Source: Rhabdonatronobacter sediminivivens (GTDB lineage Bacteria; Pseudomonadota; Alphaproteobacteria; Rhodobacterales; Rhodobacteraceae). Taken from it: DNA of 64,000 bases. The notes beneath the pieces were generated by a model. That model saw only the letters and a program-made list of their open reading frames with translations, made no database searches and was not told the origin of the DNA. The stretch spans positions 20,411-84,410 of the forward strand of contig NZ_JACBXS010000017.1 in the NCBI RefSeq assembly GCF_013415485.1. Direction: 5' to 3'. Positions within the stretch are counted from its first letter, which is position 1. Each line of letters starts with the position of its first letter. A program made the position numbers and the translations under genes. This document shows positions 43,313 through 52,770 of the stretch, piece by piece.

Positions 43313-44779
43313 GTGACGGATCATTCGAACAAGGCGTGGAAGACACTCCACAAGGACCTCGGGCGCGTCGGACAGCTTGAGCGCGCAACGCAATATGTCT
43401 CGCGCCCGCTGGTGGCGCCGGGACTGGCGCTGGTGTTCATGATGCTGGTGGGGATTGCCGCCGCCGTGTTCATTGGCCAGCAACCGCTGGGGTTCGTGGT
43501 GGTCGCCGCGGCCATCGTCGGCGCCTATATGGCGGTGAATATCGGCGCCAACGATGTAGCCAACAACATGGGCCCCGCGGTGGGCGCCAAGGCGCTGACC
43601 CTGGGCGGGGCGCTGGTGGTGGCCGCCATCTGCGAAACCGCCGGCGCGCTGCTGGCGGGGGGAGAGGTGGTGGGCACCGTCTCGCGCGGGATCATCGCGC
43701 CTGAATCGGTGGCCGAGCCGCAGATCTTCATCTGGGCGATGTTCGCGGCGCTTCTGGCCGGGGCGCTGTGGATCAACCTGGCCACCTGGATCGGCGCCCC
43801 GGTCAGCACCACCCATTCCATCGTCGGCGGGGTGATGGGCGCAGGCATCGCCGCGGCGGGCTTTGCCGCCGTCAACTGGGGCACAATGGGCCGGATCGCG
43901 GCCAGCTGGGTGGTCTCACCGGTGCTGGGGGGCGTGATCGCGGCGCTGTTTCTGGCCTTCATCAAGGTCAAGATCATCTATGTCGCCGACCGGATTGCCG
44001 CGGCGCGGCTCTGGGTTCCGGTGCTGATCGGCATCATGGGCGGGACTTTTGCCACCTATCTGTCGATCAAGGGGTTGGACAAGGTCATCGCGATCAGCTT
44101 CGGCAACGCGGTGCTGATCGGCCTGGCAGTTGCCGTGGTGCTGACGGCGGTGATGCGCCCGGTGATCCGGCGCCAGAGCACGGGGCTGGACAATTCCAAG
44201 AAATCGCTCAAGGGCCTGTTTGCCATCCCGCTGGTGTTTTCGGCGGCGCTGCTCTCCTTTGCCCATGGCGCCAATGACGTGGCCAACGCGGTGGGGCCGC
44301 TGGCGGCGATCGTGCACGCCATCCAGGCCGGCGGGTCGGCGGATGCGGTGCAGATCCCGCTCTGGGTCATGGCCATCGGTGCGCTGGGCCTGTCGGTGGG
44401 GCTGATCCTCTTCGGGCCGAAGCTGATCCGCATGGTCGGCAGCGAGATCACGCGCCTGAACGCCATGCGCGCCTATTGCGTGGCGCTGGCGGCGGCGATG
44501 GTGGTGATCCTGGCGTCATGGCTGGGTCTGCCGGTCAGTTCCACCCATATCGCCATTGGCGGGATCTTCGGCGTCGGGTTCTTTCGGGAGTGGTACCATG
44601 AACGCGTGCTGAACGAGAACCGCACGGACCCCGCCATGCCCGTCGAGGAACGCAAACGGCGCAAAGTCGTCCGCCGCGCGCATTTCCTGACCATCCTCGC
44701 GGCCTGGGTGGTCACCGTGCCGATGGCGGCAACCCTTTCGGCCGGGTTGTTCCTGCTGCTCAACCGCATCGCCCTCTGA
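43313..44779 (+). CDS. pit: Pit-family inorganic phosphate transporter
   Basis: 488 aa from a GTG start with a weak ribosome site. The twin family signatures are GANDVANNMGPAVGAKAL in the first half and AHGANDVANAVGPLAAI in the second, with more than ten hydrophobic segments. PiT carriers import phosphate with a cation. A soluble N-terminal 35 residues precedes the first helix. The Pho box directly upstream implies control by PhoB, so the carrier would be phosphate-regulated. Confidence 0.95.
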   Translation: MTDHSNKAWKTLHKDLGRVGQLERATQYVSRPLVAPGLALVFMMLVGIAAAVFIGQQPLGFVVVAAAIVGAYMAVNIGANDVANNMGPAVGAKALTLGGALVVAAICETAGALLAGGEVVGTVSRGIIAPESVAEPQIFIWAMFAALLAGALWINLATWIGAPVSTTHSIVGGVMGAGIAAAGFAAVNWGTMGRIAASWVVSPVLGGVIAALFLAFIKVKIIYVADRIAAARLWVPVLIGIMGGTFATYLSIKGLDKVIAISFGNAVLIGLAVAVVLTAVMRPVIRRQSTGLDNSKKSLKGLFAIPLVFSAALLSFAHGANDVANAVGPLAAIVHAIQAGGSADAVQIPLWVMAIGALGLSVGLILFGPKLIRMVGSEITRLNAMRAYCVALAAAMVVILASWLGLPVSSTHIAIGGIFGVGFFREWYHERVLNENRTDPAMPVEERKRRKVVRRAHFLTILAAWVVTVPMAATLSAGLFLLLNRIAL

Positions 44780-44807
44780 ACGCCTCACACACCCAGGCCA
44801 CAGGCAA

Positions 44808-44857
44808 AAGCGCCCCGAGGCGCAAGGGTGGGTGGGTGGGTGCGCCTCGGGGCGCTT
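44808..44857. terminator. Perfect 16-bp stem with (GGGT)4 loop between convergent genes
   Basis: Left arm 44808-44823 (AAGCGCCCCGAGGCGC) and right arm 44842-44857 pair perfectly over 16 bp. The 18-nt loop is AA followed by GGGTGGGTGGGTGGGT (44826-44841), the ideal parallel G-quadruplex sequence. On the minus strand the stem is followed by CTTTTGCC. It lies between pit (+) and the lipoprotein gene (-), where a bidirectional terminator is expected. Confidence 0.85.
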
Positions 44858-44902
44858 GCGACATGGGTCAGGGGCGCGGCACCGACCGGGATGCGCGCGC
44901 GC

Positions 44903-45541
44903 TCAGTTCGCGCGCTGCACCGCCCGTACAAAGGCCGTGATCTTGCTGCGCCCCTCTGCAGGCGCAATCGGCGATGCTTCGGTGGAATGGACGCTCAGCA
45001 TCACCCCATGACCGTTCACAACCAGCGCGGCGCGCCAGTGCTCGGCGGCCAGCCGGGCGCCTTCGTTGGGGCTGGTATCGCGGATGTGCAGATACAGCAC
45101 ATCGCCCCGCAAATCCCGGTCCAGCACCGTGATGGTGGCCGCATCATCGGCGCGGCTGAGCATGGCCTGCCCGCGCGCCGTGTCAAGGAAACTGGCATAG
45201 TCCCGTATTGCGATACCGGCATCGACCATCGCATAGGTCGCACTCAGGATGGCATGATGGCGCGGTCCGCGGCGGGCACCGGCCAGCACATCGCACCCCC
45301 CCAGCAGCACAAAACCACCATCGGCCTGCCGGACCGCGTTCTCAGGGTCGATGCAATAGCCCGAGGGCCCCGTGATCGCCAGCCCGCCCGGATCACGGAA
45401 CACACGGGTTTCGGTCCCGCCGCGGCTGAGGTCCGGCACCGAGCGCCCGATGTCAAAACACCCTGAAAGGACCAGCGCCGCTCCGATCAGCACGGACTGA
45501 CGGAGACAGCGCCAGGACCGCTCAGATATCCATGTAGACAT
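44903..45541 (-). CDS. Hypothetical lipoprotein
   Basis: 212 aa from ATG 45541, which lies inside the end of ilvD (20-bp overlap) with GGAAG just upstream. A basic N-terminus and hydrophobic stretch end in the lipobox LSGC ([13 protein letters not shown]), so it should be lipidated and membrane-anchored. The mature part has two further cysteines ([10 protein letters not shown] and GGCDVLAG) and no recognised domain. Probably translated together with ilvD. Function unknown. Confidence 0.7.
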   Translation of the reverse strand: MSTWISERSWRCLRQSVLIGAALVLSGCFDIGRSVPDLSRGGTETRVFRDPGGLAITGPSGYCIDPENAVRQADGGFVLLGGCDVLAGARRGPRHHAILSATYAMVDAGIAIRDYASFLDTARGQAMLSRADDAATITVLDRDLRGDVLYLHIRDTSPNEGARLAAEHWRAALVVNGHGVMLSVHSTEASPIAPAEGRSKITAFVRAVQRAN

Positions 45542-47255
45542 GGGCTTCCGCGGCCGCACCGGGATGGGTCACCGCGCCCAGGCGGGTGGAACCGACCAGC
45601 TGCGCGTATTTCCACAGCGCCCCCGAGGCATAGATCGTCGGGCGCGGCCCCGGCCACGCCTCCTTGCGGCTGGCCAGTTCCGCATCCGACAGATCGACCG
45701 AGATTTCCCCCGTCAGCGCGTTGATGGTGATCACATCGCCGTCACGCAGCAGCGCAATCGGGCCGCCATGCGCCGCCTCGGGGCCGACATGGCCCACGCA
45801 GAACCCGCGCGTGGCGCCGGAAAACCGCCCGTCGGTGATCAGCGCCACCTTCTTGCCGCGCCCCTGCCCGCTGATCGCGGCGGTGGTGGCCAGCATCTCG
45901 CGCATCCCCGGCCCGCCGGCGGGGCCTTCGTTGCGGATGACGATCACCTCGCCATCGCGGTATTCGCGCGCCTTGACGGCGGCAAAGGCGTCCTCTTCGC
46001 TCTCGAACACGCGGGCGGGACCGGTAAAGACCTGCTCTTCCTCGGACATGCCCGCAACCTTCACGATGGCGCCGTCGGGGGCCAGATTGCCCTTCAGGCC
46101 GACAACGCCGCCGGTCCTGGTGATCGGCGTGGCGGCGGGGTAGATCACGCGGCCATCGGCCTCGCGGGTGACGATATCCAGCTCCTCGCCCATGGTGCGG
46201 CCCGTGGCGGTCATGCAATCCTCGTGGATCAGGCCCGCCTTGCGCAGCTCCTTCATCACCACCGGGACGCCACCGGCCTCATAGAGGTCCTTGGCCACGA
46301 ACTGCCCACCGGGTTTCAGATCCACGAAATAGGGCGTGTCGCGGAAGATGTCGCAGACATCAAAGAGGTCGAAATCGATCCCCGCCTCATGCGCGATGGC
46401 GGGCAGGTGCAGCCCTGCGTTGGTCGACCCGCCGGTGCAGGCCACAACGCGGGCGGCGTTTTCCAGCGATTTGCGGGTGACGATGTCGCGCGCGCGGATG
46501 TTCTTTTCGATCAGATGCATCACCGCCACGCCCGACGCTTCGCAATACTGATCGCGCGACTCATAGGGTGCAGGCGCGCCGCTGGAATTGGGCAGCGCCA
46601 AGCCAATCGCCTCGGAGACGCAGGCCATGGTGTTGGCGGTGAACTGCCCGCCACAGGCCCCGGCGCTGGGGCAGGCCACCCGCTCCAGGATTGCCAACTC
46701 AGCGTCGGAATAGTTCCCGGCCTGATGCTGGCCCACGGCCTCGAACACGTCCTGCACGGTCACGTCGCGCCCATCCAGCCGCCCCGGCAGGATCGACCCG
46801 CCATAGATGAAGACCGAGGGCGTGTTCAGCCGGACCATGGCCATCATCATCCCCGGCAGCGACTTGTCGCAGCCCGCCAGCCCGACGATTGCATCATAGC
46901 AATGCCCGCGCATGGTCAGTTCCACCGTGTCGGCAATCGCCTCGCGCGAGGCGAGGCTGGAGCGCATCCCCTCATGCCCCATGGCGATCCCGTCGGTGAC
47001 GGTGATGGTGGTGAACTCGCGTGGGGTGCCGCCCCCCATCTTGACCCCGTGCTTGACCACCTGCGCCTGACGGTTGAGCGCGATGTTGCAGGGCGCGGCC
47101 TCGTTCCAGCAGGTGGCAACGCCGACCCAGGGGCGGTGGATTTCCTCCTCGGAGATCCCCATGGCGTAGAAATAGCTGCGATGCGGCGCGCGGGCCGGGC
47201 CTTCGGTCACATGGCGCGACGGCAGGCGGGATTTGTCGAAACGGCTCTGGCTCAT
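45522..47255 (-). CDS. ilvD: Dihydroxy-acid dehydratase
   Basis: 577 aa; ATG 47255 ([15 protein letters not shown]) has GGGGAGGA upstream, so the longer open frame is rejected. Iron-sulfur enzyme of valine, leucine and isoleucine synthesis. Cysteine segments [12 protein letters not shown] and [11 protein letters not shown] and the [11 protein letters not shown] region are typical. Length normal. The 3' end overlaps the lipoprotein gene by 20 bp; 280 bp upstream lies the divergent pnp. Confidence 0.96.
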   Translation of the reverse strand: MSQSRFDKSRLPSRHVTEGPARAPHRSYFYAMGISEEEIHRPWVGVATCWNEAAPCNIALNRQAQVVKHGVKMGGGTPREFTTITVTDGIAMGHEGMRSSLASREAIADTVELTMRGHCYDAIVGLAGCDKSLPGMMMAMVRLNTPSVFIYGGSILPGRLDGRDVTVQDVFEAVGQHQAGNYSDAELAILERVACPSAGACGGQFTANTMACVSEAIGLALPNSSGAPAPYESRDQYCEASGVAVMHLIEKNIRARDIVTRKSLENAARVVACTGGSTNAGLHLPAIAHEAGIDFDLFDVCDIFRDTPYFVDLKPGGQFVAKDLYEAGGVPVVMKELRKAGLIHEDCMTATGRTMGEELDIVTREADGRVIYPAATPITRTGGVVGLKGNLAPDGAIVKVAGMSEEEQVFTGPARVFESEEDAFAAVKAREYRDGEVIVIRNEGPAGGPGMREMLATTAAISGQGRGKKVALITDGRFSGATRGFCVGHVGPEAAHGGPIALLRDGDVITINALTGEISVDLSDAELASRKEAWPGPRPTIYASGALWKYAQLVGSTRLGAVTHPGAAAEAHVYMDI

Positions 47256-47463
47256 GTGGTCCTCCCCGAAAACTGGCCCGATACTGGCTTGGCACTTGGG
47301 ATAATGCGGCGAAACCCGGGGGGCAAGCGCGAATGCCCGCAGGCCCGGCTGACAGGGGCGCATCACAGATCACCGCTTCCCTTGGCGCGCATTTTCCTGT
47401 ATGGCGCGCGCATCTGAGACGGTACGCCCGGACCCCGGCGTTCGAAGCAAGGTAGGAGGGGTC

Positions 47464-47520
47464 GGCGGCAATGGGGCCGCCATTGACATGGGAGACCCGG
47501 CAGGGGCCGGGAGTGCTCCC
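47464..47520 (+). promoter_or_regulatory. Two hairpins in the pnp leader
   Basis: First hairpin GGCGGC (47464-47469)/GCCGCC (47476-47481). Second, longer hairpin GGGAG-a-CCCGGC / GCCGGG-agtg-CTCCC (47490-47520), ending 15 nt before the pnp start codon. In E. coli a leader hairpin cut by RNase III mediates pnp autoregulation; a similar role here is inferred. Confidence 0.45.
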
Positions 47521-47535
47521 CAGAGGATACGCTGA

Positions 47536-49662
47536 ATGTTCAACATCACCAGGAAATCGATCCAGTGGGGGCAGGAAACGCTCACGCTGGAAACCGGGCG
47601 CGTTGCCCGTCAGGCCGATGGCTCGGTCATCGCCACGCTGGGCGAAACCAGCGTCATGGCCAATGTGACCTTTGCCAAGCAGGCGAAACCGGGGCAGGAT
47701 TTCTTTCCACTCACGGTGCATTACCAGGAACGCTATTACGCCGCAGGCAAGGTCCCGGGCGGCTTCTTCAAGCGCGAGGCCCGGCCGAGCGAGAAGGAAA
47801 CCCTGACCTCGCGGCTGATCGACCGGCCCATCCGGCCGCTCTTCGTCGATGGCTTCAAGCATGAAGTGCTGGTCATCTGCACCGTGCTGAGCCACGATCT
47901 GGTCAACGAGCCCGACATGGTCGCCATGATCGCGGCATCGGCGGCGCTGACCATTTCCGGCGTGCCCTTCATGGGGCCGATCGGGGCGGCGCGCGTGGGC
48001 TTCGTGGATGGTGAATACGTCCTGAACCCCGAATGCGAGGACATGCACAAGCTGCGCGAGAACGGCGAGCAGAAGCTGGACCTGGTGGTGGCCGGGACCA
48101 AGGATGCGGTCATGATGGTCGAATCCGAAGCCTATGAGCTGTCCGAGGCCGAGATGCTGGGCGCGGTGAAATTCGCCCATGAACGCTATCAGCCGGTGAT
48201 CGACCTGATCATCGACCTGGCCGAGGAAGCCGCGAAAGAGCCCTTCGACTTCACGCCTGCGGATTATTCCGCGCTTTACGCCGCCGTGCGCGAAAAGGGC
48301 GAGCCGCTGATGCGTGCCGCCTTTGCCCTGCGCGACAAGCAGGAGCGCACCAACGCCATCTCGGCGGCGCGTGAGGCCGTCCGCGCCAGCCTGAGCGAAG
48401 AGCAGCTGGCGGATGAAAACCTGGGCGCGGCGTTCAAGAAGCTGGAAGCGTCGATCCTGCGCGGTGACATCATCAACGGCGCGCCGCGCATCGACGGGCG
48501 CGACACCACCACCATCCGCCCCATCGTCTGCGAACCCGGCGTTCTGCCGCGCACCCACGGGTCCGCGCTGTTTACCCGCGGGGAAACCCAATCGCTCTGC
48601 GTGGCCACCCTGGGCACCGGCGATGACGAGCAGTTCATGGATGCGCTCACCGGCACCTGGAAGTCGAACTTCCTGCTGCATTACAACTTCCCCCCCTATT
48701 CGGTGGGCGAAGTGGGGCGCTTCGGCCCTCCGGGACGGCGCGAAATCGGGCATGGCAAGCTGGCCTGGCGCGCGCTGCAGGCGGTGCTGCCGGCGGCCAC
48801 GGACTTCCCCTACACCATCCGCCTGGTCTCCGAGATCACGGAATCGAACGGCTCCAGTTCCATGGCCACGGTCTGCGGCGGGTCGCTGTCGATGATGGAT
48901 GCGGGCGTGCCGCTGAAGGCGCCGGTGGCCGGTGTGGCCATGGGTCTGATCCTGGAAGATGACGGCCGCTTTGCCGTGCTGTCGGACATTCTGGGCGATG
49001 AAGACCACCTGGGCGACATGGATTTCAAGGTCGCGGGCACCGAAGACGGCATCACCAGCCTGCAGATGGACATCAAGGTCGCGGGCATCACCTTTGATAT
49101 CATGGAAAAGGCACTCGCCCAGGCCAAGGACGGCCGGCTGCACATCCTGGCCGAGATGAACAAGGCCCTGGCCGCGCCTTCGGGCTTCAGCCAGTATGCG
49201 CCGAAGATCGAGACCATGCAGGTGCCCACCGACAAGATCCGCGAAGTGATCGGAACGGGGGGCAAGGTCATCCGCGAGATCGTCGAGGTCTCGGGCGCCA
49301 AGGTCGATATCAATGACGATGGCGTGATCAAGATCGCCTCCAGCGACCAGGCGGCGATCCAGAAGGCCTATGACATGATCCATTCGATCGTGGCCGAGCC
49401 CGAGGTCGGCAAGATCTACACCGGCACCGTGGTCAAGCTGGTGGATTTCGGCGCCTTCGTGAACTTCTTTGGCAAGCGCGACGGGCTGGTGCATGTGTCC
49501 CAGATCGAAAACCGCCGCCTGAACCACCCTTCGGACGTGCTGAAGGAGGGCCAGGAGGTCAAGGTCAAGCTGCTGGGCTTCGATGACCGTGGCAAGGTGC
49601 GGCTGGCCATGAAGATGGTGGATCAGGCCACCGGCGAGGAAATCCAGGGCGAAAAGGCCTGA
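47536..49662 (+). CDS. pnp: Polyribonucleotide nucleotidyltransferase (PNPase)
   Basis: 708 aa. Phosphorolytic 3'-5' exoribonuclease of the RNA degradosome. Two RNase PH-like halves ([20 protein letters not shown] in the first, [14 protein letters not shown] in the second), a KH domain with [12 protein letters not shown] near residue 570, and a C-terminal S1 domain ([16 protein letters not shown]). GAGG lies before the ATG. rpsO, the usual upstream neighbour, is not here. Confidence 0.97.
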   Translation: MFNITRKSIQWGQETLTLETGRVARQADGSVIATLGETSVMANVTFAKQAKPGQDFFPLTVHYQERYYAAGKVPGGFFKREARPSEKETLTSRLIDRPIRPLFVDGFKHEVLVICTVLSHDLVNEPDMVAMIAASAALTISGVPFMGPIGAARVGFVDGEYVLNPECEDMHKLRENGEQKLDLVVAGTKDAVMMVESEAYELSEAEMLGAVKFAHERYQPVIDLIIDLAEEAAKEPFDFTPADYSALYAAVREKGEPLMRAAFALRDKQERTNAISAAREAVRASLSEEQLADENLGAAFKKLEASILRGDIINGAPRIDGRDTTTIRPIVCEPGVLPRTHGSALFTRGETQSLCVATLGTGDDEQFMDALTGTWKSNFLLHYNFPPYSVGEVGRFGPPGRREIGHGKLAWRALQAVLPAATDFPYTIRLVSEITESNGSSSMATVCGGSLSMMDAGVPLKAPVAGVAMGLILEDDGRFAVLSDILGDEDHLGDMDFKVAGTEDGITSLQMDIKVAGITFDIMEKALAQAKDGRLHILAEMNKALAAPSGFSQYAPKIETMQVPTDKIREVIGTGGKVIREIVEVSGAKVDINDDGVIKIASSDQAAIQKAYDMIHSIVAEPEVGKIYTGTVVKLVDFGAFVNFFGKRDGLVHVSQIENRRLNHPSDVLKEGQEVKVKLLGFDDRGKVRLAMKMVDQATGEEIQGEKA

Positions 49663-49690
49663 GGCCCCACGCTCCTGCAGCATCACCTGA

Positions 49691-49717
49691 TACGCCCCGG
49701 CCCCTGGCCGGGGCGTA
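49691..49717 (+). terminator. Terminator downstream of pnp
   Basis: Perfect 12-bp stem TACGCCCCGGCC / GGCCGGGGCGTA around a CCT loop, 29 bp after the pnp stop, followed by TTGCATTT. The T-run is interrupted. Confidence 0.75.
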
Positions 49718-49876
49718 TTGCATTTCCAGGCAGCAGGACACCGCCGCAACGGCAGAAGGTCGCGTTGCGCTTGAGTGTGGTCATGCTACGATTGAACCGA
49801 CCCTTCCTACGGGTTGTTTCAACACGGACGTGTCCGCACCCCGCATGGGCGAGGGCACCGAATATCGGAGTAGATC

Positions 49877-50320
49877 ATGCGCAAGATACTGATGCTGGCC
49901 GCCGCAGCCATTATGACCGGACCGCTGGGCGGGACAGCCGCGCTGGCGGGCGACCCTGAAGCCGGCGAACAGAACTTCCGCCAATGCGCCAGCTGCCATG
50001 GGATCGTTGACCCGGAAGGCAACGTGATCCAGCGCCTTGCCCCCACCGGCCCCAATCTCTGGGGTGTCATTGGCCGCCAGGCGGGCGCCTACGAAGGCTA
50101 TGAGCGCTTTTCCAGCGCCATGGTCGAAGCGGGCGAGCAGGGGCTTGTCTGGGACGAGGAAACCTTTGTCGCCTATGTCGAAGACCCGGTCGGCTATCTG
50201 CGCGAGTTTCTGGATGACAGCCGCGCGCGCGGGAACATGAACCACCGCCTGCGCGGCAGTGCCGAAGACCTGTATGCCTATCTGGCGACCTTTGGCGCCG
50301 AGGAAGACGACGACAGCTGA
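49877..50320 (+). CDS. Periplasmic class I cytochrome c
   Basis: 147 aa with a signal peptide (MLAAAAIMTGPLGGTAALA) cleaved before GDPEAGEQNF. One heme site CASCH at 37-41; the Met of RGNMNHRL is the likely sixth ligand. Similar in plan to cytochrome c2/c-550 electron carriers. It ends with a strong rho-independent terminator. The redox partner is unknown, although the bc1 complex genes are 6-9 kb away. Confidence 0.9.
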   Translation: MRKILMLAAAAIMTGPLGGTAALAGDPEAGEQNFRQCASCHGIVDPEGNVIQRLAPTGPNLWGVIGRQAGAYEGYERFSSAMVEAGEQGLVWDEETFVAYVEDPVGYLREFLDDSRARGNMNHRLRGSAEDLYAYLATFGAEEDDDS

Positions 50321-50340
50321 GCCGCTTCGGAGCTGGGCGA

Positions 50341-50366
50341 AAGGGGGCGGTTGCGCCCCCTTTTTT
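50341..50366 (+). terminator. Rho-independent terminator after the cytochrome c gene
   Basis: Stem AAGGGGGCG (50341-50349) / CGCCCCCTT (50354-50362), loop GTTG, followed by an uninterrupted T-run to 50366. It also separates the convergent folC. Confidence 0.9.
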
Positions 50367-50369
50367 CCG

Positions 50370-51638
50370 TTATCCGTTTTCCCGCAGGATCACACCCGCC
50401 AGATAGAGCGAGCCGCAGATCAGCACCCGCGCATGGGGGGTGTCGGCGATTATCGAGGCGAGCGCCGTGGCCACATCCGGCGCCTCCTGCGCATCGATCC
50501 CGGCGGACCGTGCGGCCAGGGCGGTCTGGGCGGCGCTGAGGGTCGCGCTTTCACCCGGGATCGACACCGCATGCAACCGCGTGGCATGGGCGGCCAGCGG
50601 GCGCATGAAACCGCTGACATCCTTGGTGTTGAGCATGCCGCAGATCAGATGCGTGTCCCGCTTCGGCAAGCGGTCCAGCGTGGCGGCAATCGCCGCACCC
50701 GCCGCGACGTTGTGCCCACCATCGAGCCAGAGTTCCGCCTGCGGCGCGGCTTGCGCCAGCGGCCCCGTGCGCAACCGCTGCATCCGGGCGGGCCACTCGG
50801 CGGACGTTACCGCGGCCTCGACCGTCGCGCCATGGCCCAGGGCACGCAAGGCGGCCAGGGCGGCGCCTGCGTTCTGGATCTGATGCGGCCCCGGCAGGTT
50901 CGGAAGCGGCAGGTCCAGCAGGCCGGTTTCGTCCTGATAGACCAGGCGCCCGGCTTCCTCGGTCACATGCCAGTGCTGGCCGTGGATCAGCAGCGGCGCA
51001 CCGACGCGGGCGGCACGAGCCTCGATCACCTCCAGCGCGGCGTCGTCCTGCGGGCCGACGACACAGGGCACGCCGCGCTTCAGGATTCCGGCCTTTTCGC
51101 CCGCGATCTCGGCCAGGGTCTCGCCCAGGAATTGCTGGTGGTCGATGCTGACCGGGGTGATGATGCAGAGCGCGGGCGCATCCACCACATTGGTCGCATC
51201 CAGACGCCCGCCCAGGCCGACCTCAAGCAGCGTGAAATCAGCCGGGGTGCGGGCAAAGGCCAGGAGCGCGGCGCAGGTGGTGATCTCAAAATAGGTGATG
51301 GGCGTGTCGCCATTGGCGCGCAGGCATTCATCCAGCACCGCCGACAGCGCGGCCTCGTCGATCAGCCGCCCCGCCAGCCGGATACGTTCATGAAACCGCG
51401 CCAGATGCGGCGAGGTATAGGCATGGACCCGCGCGCCACCCGCTTCCAGCCCGGCGCGAATCATCGCCTGGGTAGAGCCCTTGCCATTGGTCCCGGCGAT
51501 ATGGACCACCGGCGGCAGGGCGCGTTCGGGGTGATCGAGCGCGGCCAGCAGGCGCCAGACGCGGTCCAGGGTCAGGTCGATGATCTTCGGGTGGAAGGTC
51601 ATCATGCGCTCCAGCAGCGCGTCCGAATGCAGGGTCAT
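50370..51638 (-). CDS. folC: Folylpolyglutamate/dihydrofolate synthase
   Basis: 422 aa. ATP-binding loop HIAGTNGKGST at 46-56, and later LWLDGGHN motif and HLICGMLNTKD, as in FolC. It adds glutamate to folates, and in many bacteria also to dihydropteroate. It lies 108 bp downstream of accD on the same strand, the common accD-folC order. Confidence 0.95.
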   Translation of the reverse strand: MTLHSDALLERMMTFHPKIIDLTLDRVWRLLAALDHPERALPPVVHIAGTNGKGSTQAMIRAGLEAGGARVHAYTSPHLARFHERIRLAGRLIDEAALSAVLDECLRANGDTPITYFEITTCAALLAFARTPADFTLLEVGLGGRLDATNVVDAPALCIITPVSIDHQQFLGETLAEIAGEKAGILKRGVPCVVGPQDDAALEVIEARAARVGAPLLIHGQHWHVTEEAGRLVYQDETGLLDLPLPNLPGPHQIQNAGAALAALRALGHGATVEAAVTSAEWPARMQRLRTGPLAQAAPQAELWLDGGHNVAAGAAIAATLDRLPKRDTHLICGMLNTKDVSGFMRPLAAHATRLHAVSIPGESATLSAAQTALAARSAGIDAQEAPDVATALASIIADTPHARVLICGSLYLAGVILRENG

Positions 51639-51722
51639 GGCGCGGGGTCTCCTGTCAGGCGGGGGAAAGGGGGCACTCGCGCCCCCTCACCAACCCCGCA
51701 AGGGGCTGGCTTCACCCCCTGA

Positions 51723-51744
51723 GAGTATTTGGGGCAAGATGAGG
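51723..51744 (+). repeat. Dispersed intergenic repeat, copy 3
   Basis: GAGTATTTGGG followed by GCAAGATGAGG, in the gap between accD and folC. It matches copies at 32708-32729 and 37563-37584. Confidence 0.6.
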
Positions 51745-51746
51745 GA

Positions 51747-52706
51747 TCAGGGGGTGTTCGGGGTCGGCGACGTGTTTGCATCGGCGGGGTCCGGGGCGGG
51801 CTCGGGCTCGGACCCGGGTACGGCCGCTGGCGGGGAAAGCTCGCCATAGACGGCGGGCGGCGCGCCGGTCAGCATGCGGATGATGGTGACCAGTTCATTG
51901 CGCATGTGCTTGCGGTGGGTGACCCGGTCCAGCATGCCATGGTCCAGCAGGTATTCGGCGCGCTGGAACCCTTCGGGCAGTTTTTCGCGGATGGTCTGTT
52001 CGATCACCCGCGGCCCGGCAAAGCAGATGAGCGCGTTGGGCTCGGCGATCTGGACATCTCCCAGCATGGCGTAGGAGGCGGTGACACCCCCGGTGGTGGG
52101 ATGGGTCAGCACCACGATATAGGGAAGGCCAGCCTCGCGCAGCATCTGCACGGCGACAGTGCTGCGCGGCATCTGCATCAGCGACAGGATCCCCTCCTGC
52201 ATCCGCGCGCCCCCGGCGGCGGAAAACAGGACCAGCGGCAGCTTGCGCTCCACCGCGCGTTCGCAGGCGGCGATGATGGCATTGCCCACATACATGCCCA
52301 TGGAGCCGCCCATGAAGCTGAAATCCTGCGCGGCGGCGACCACGCGGGTGCGCAGCATCTCGCCCTCGACCACCAGCATGGCCTCTTTTTCGCGGGTGGT
52401 TTTCTGGGCGCTGCGCAGCCGGTCGGGGTATTTCTTCTGATCGCGGAATTGCAGCGGGTCGGCGATGGGTTCGGGGACCGGCACTTCGGTGAAAATGCCA
52501 TTGTCGAACAGGTTGGCGAAGCGTTCGCGCGGGCTGATCGGCATGTGGTGGTTGCAGTTGGTGCAGACCTGCAGGCTGTCGCTGAGTTCGCGGTGGAACA
52601 GCATGGTCCCGCATTCAGGGCATTTTGACCACAGGTTCTCGGGCATCTCGCGGCGCGAGAAGATCGAGTTGATGGTGGGACGGACGTAGTTGGTGATCCA
52701 GTTCAT
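51747..52706 (-). CDS. accD: Acetyl-CoA carboxylase carboxyltransferase subunit beta
   Basis: 319 aa. The four-cysteine zinc finger (KCPECGTMLFHRELS and VCTNCNHHMP) sits at the N-terminus. The carboxyltransferase core includes FSFMGGSMGMYVGNAI, GGARMQEG and LTHPTTGGVTASYAM. It makes malonyl-CoA for fatty-acid synthesis with AccA. The Pro/Asp-rich C-terminal tail is an ordinary extension. Confidence 0.97.
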   Translation of the reverse strand: MNWITNYVRPTINSIFSRREMPENLWSKCPECGTMLFHRELSDSLQVCTNCNHHMPISPRERFANLFDNGIFTEVPVPEPIADPLQFRDQKKYPDRLRSAQKTTREKEAMLVVEGEMLRTRVVAAAQDFSFMGGSMGMYVGNAIIAACERAVERKLPLVLFSAAGGARMQEGILSLMQMPRSTVAVQMLREAGLPYIVVLTHPTTGGVTASYAMLGDVQIAEPNALICFAGPRVIEQTIREKLPEGFQRAEYLLDHGMLDRVTHRKHMRNELVTIIRMLTGAPPAVYGELSPPAAVPGSEPEPAPDPADANTSPTPNTP

Positions 52707-52770
52707 GGGGGCCTCGAACGCGCGCAGCTATGCCTGCGTGCTGCATAGAGCCGCCGGTGCCGGAATGCAA

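Noticed and set aside
47256..47366. Upstream extension of ilvD
   Set aside because: ATG 47255 has a strong GGGGAGGA and the normal family N-terminus.
47256..49749. A long minus-strand frame across pnp
   Set aside because: Antisense shadow of pnp; pnp is complete and unmistakable on the plus strand.
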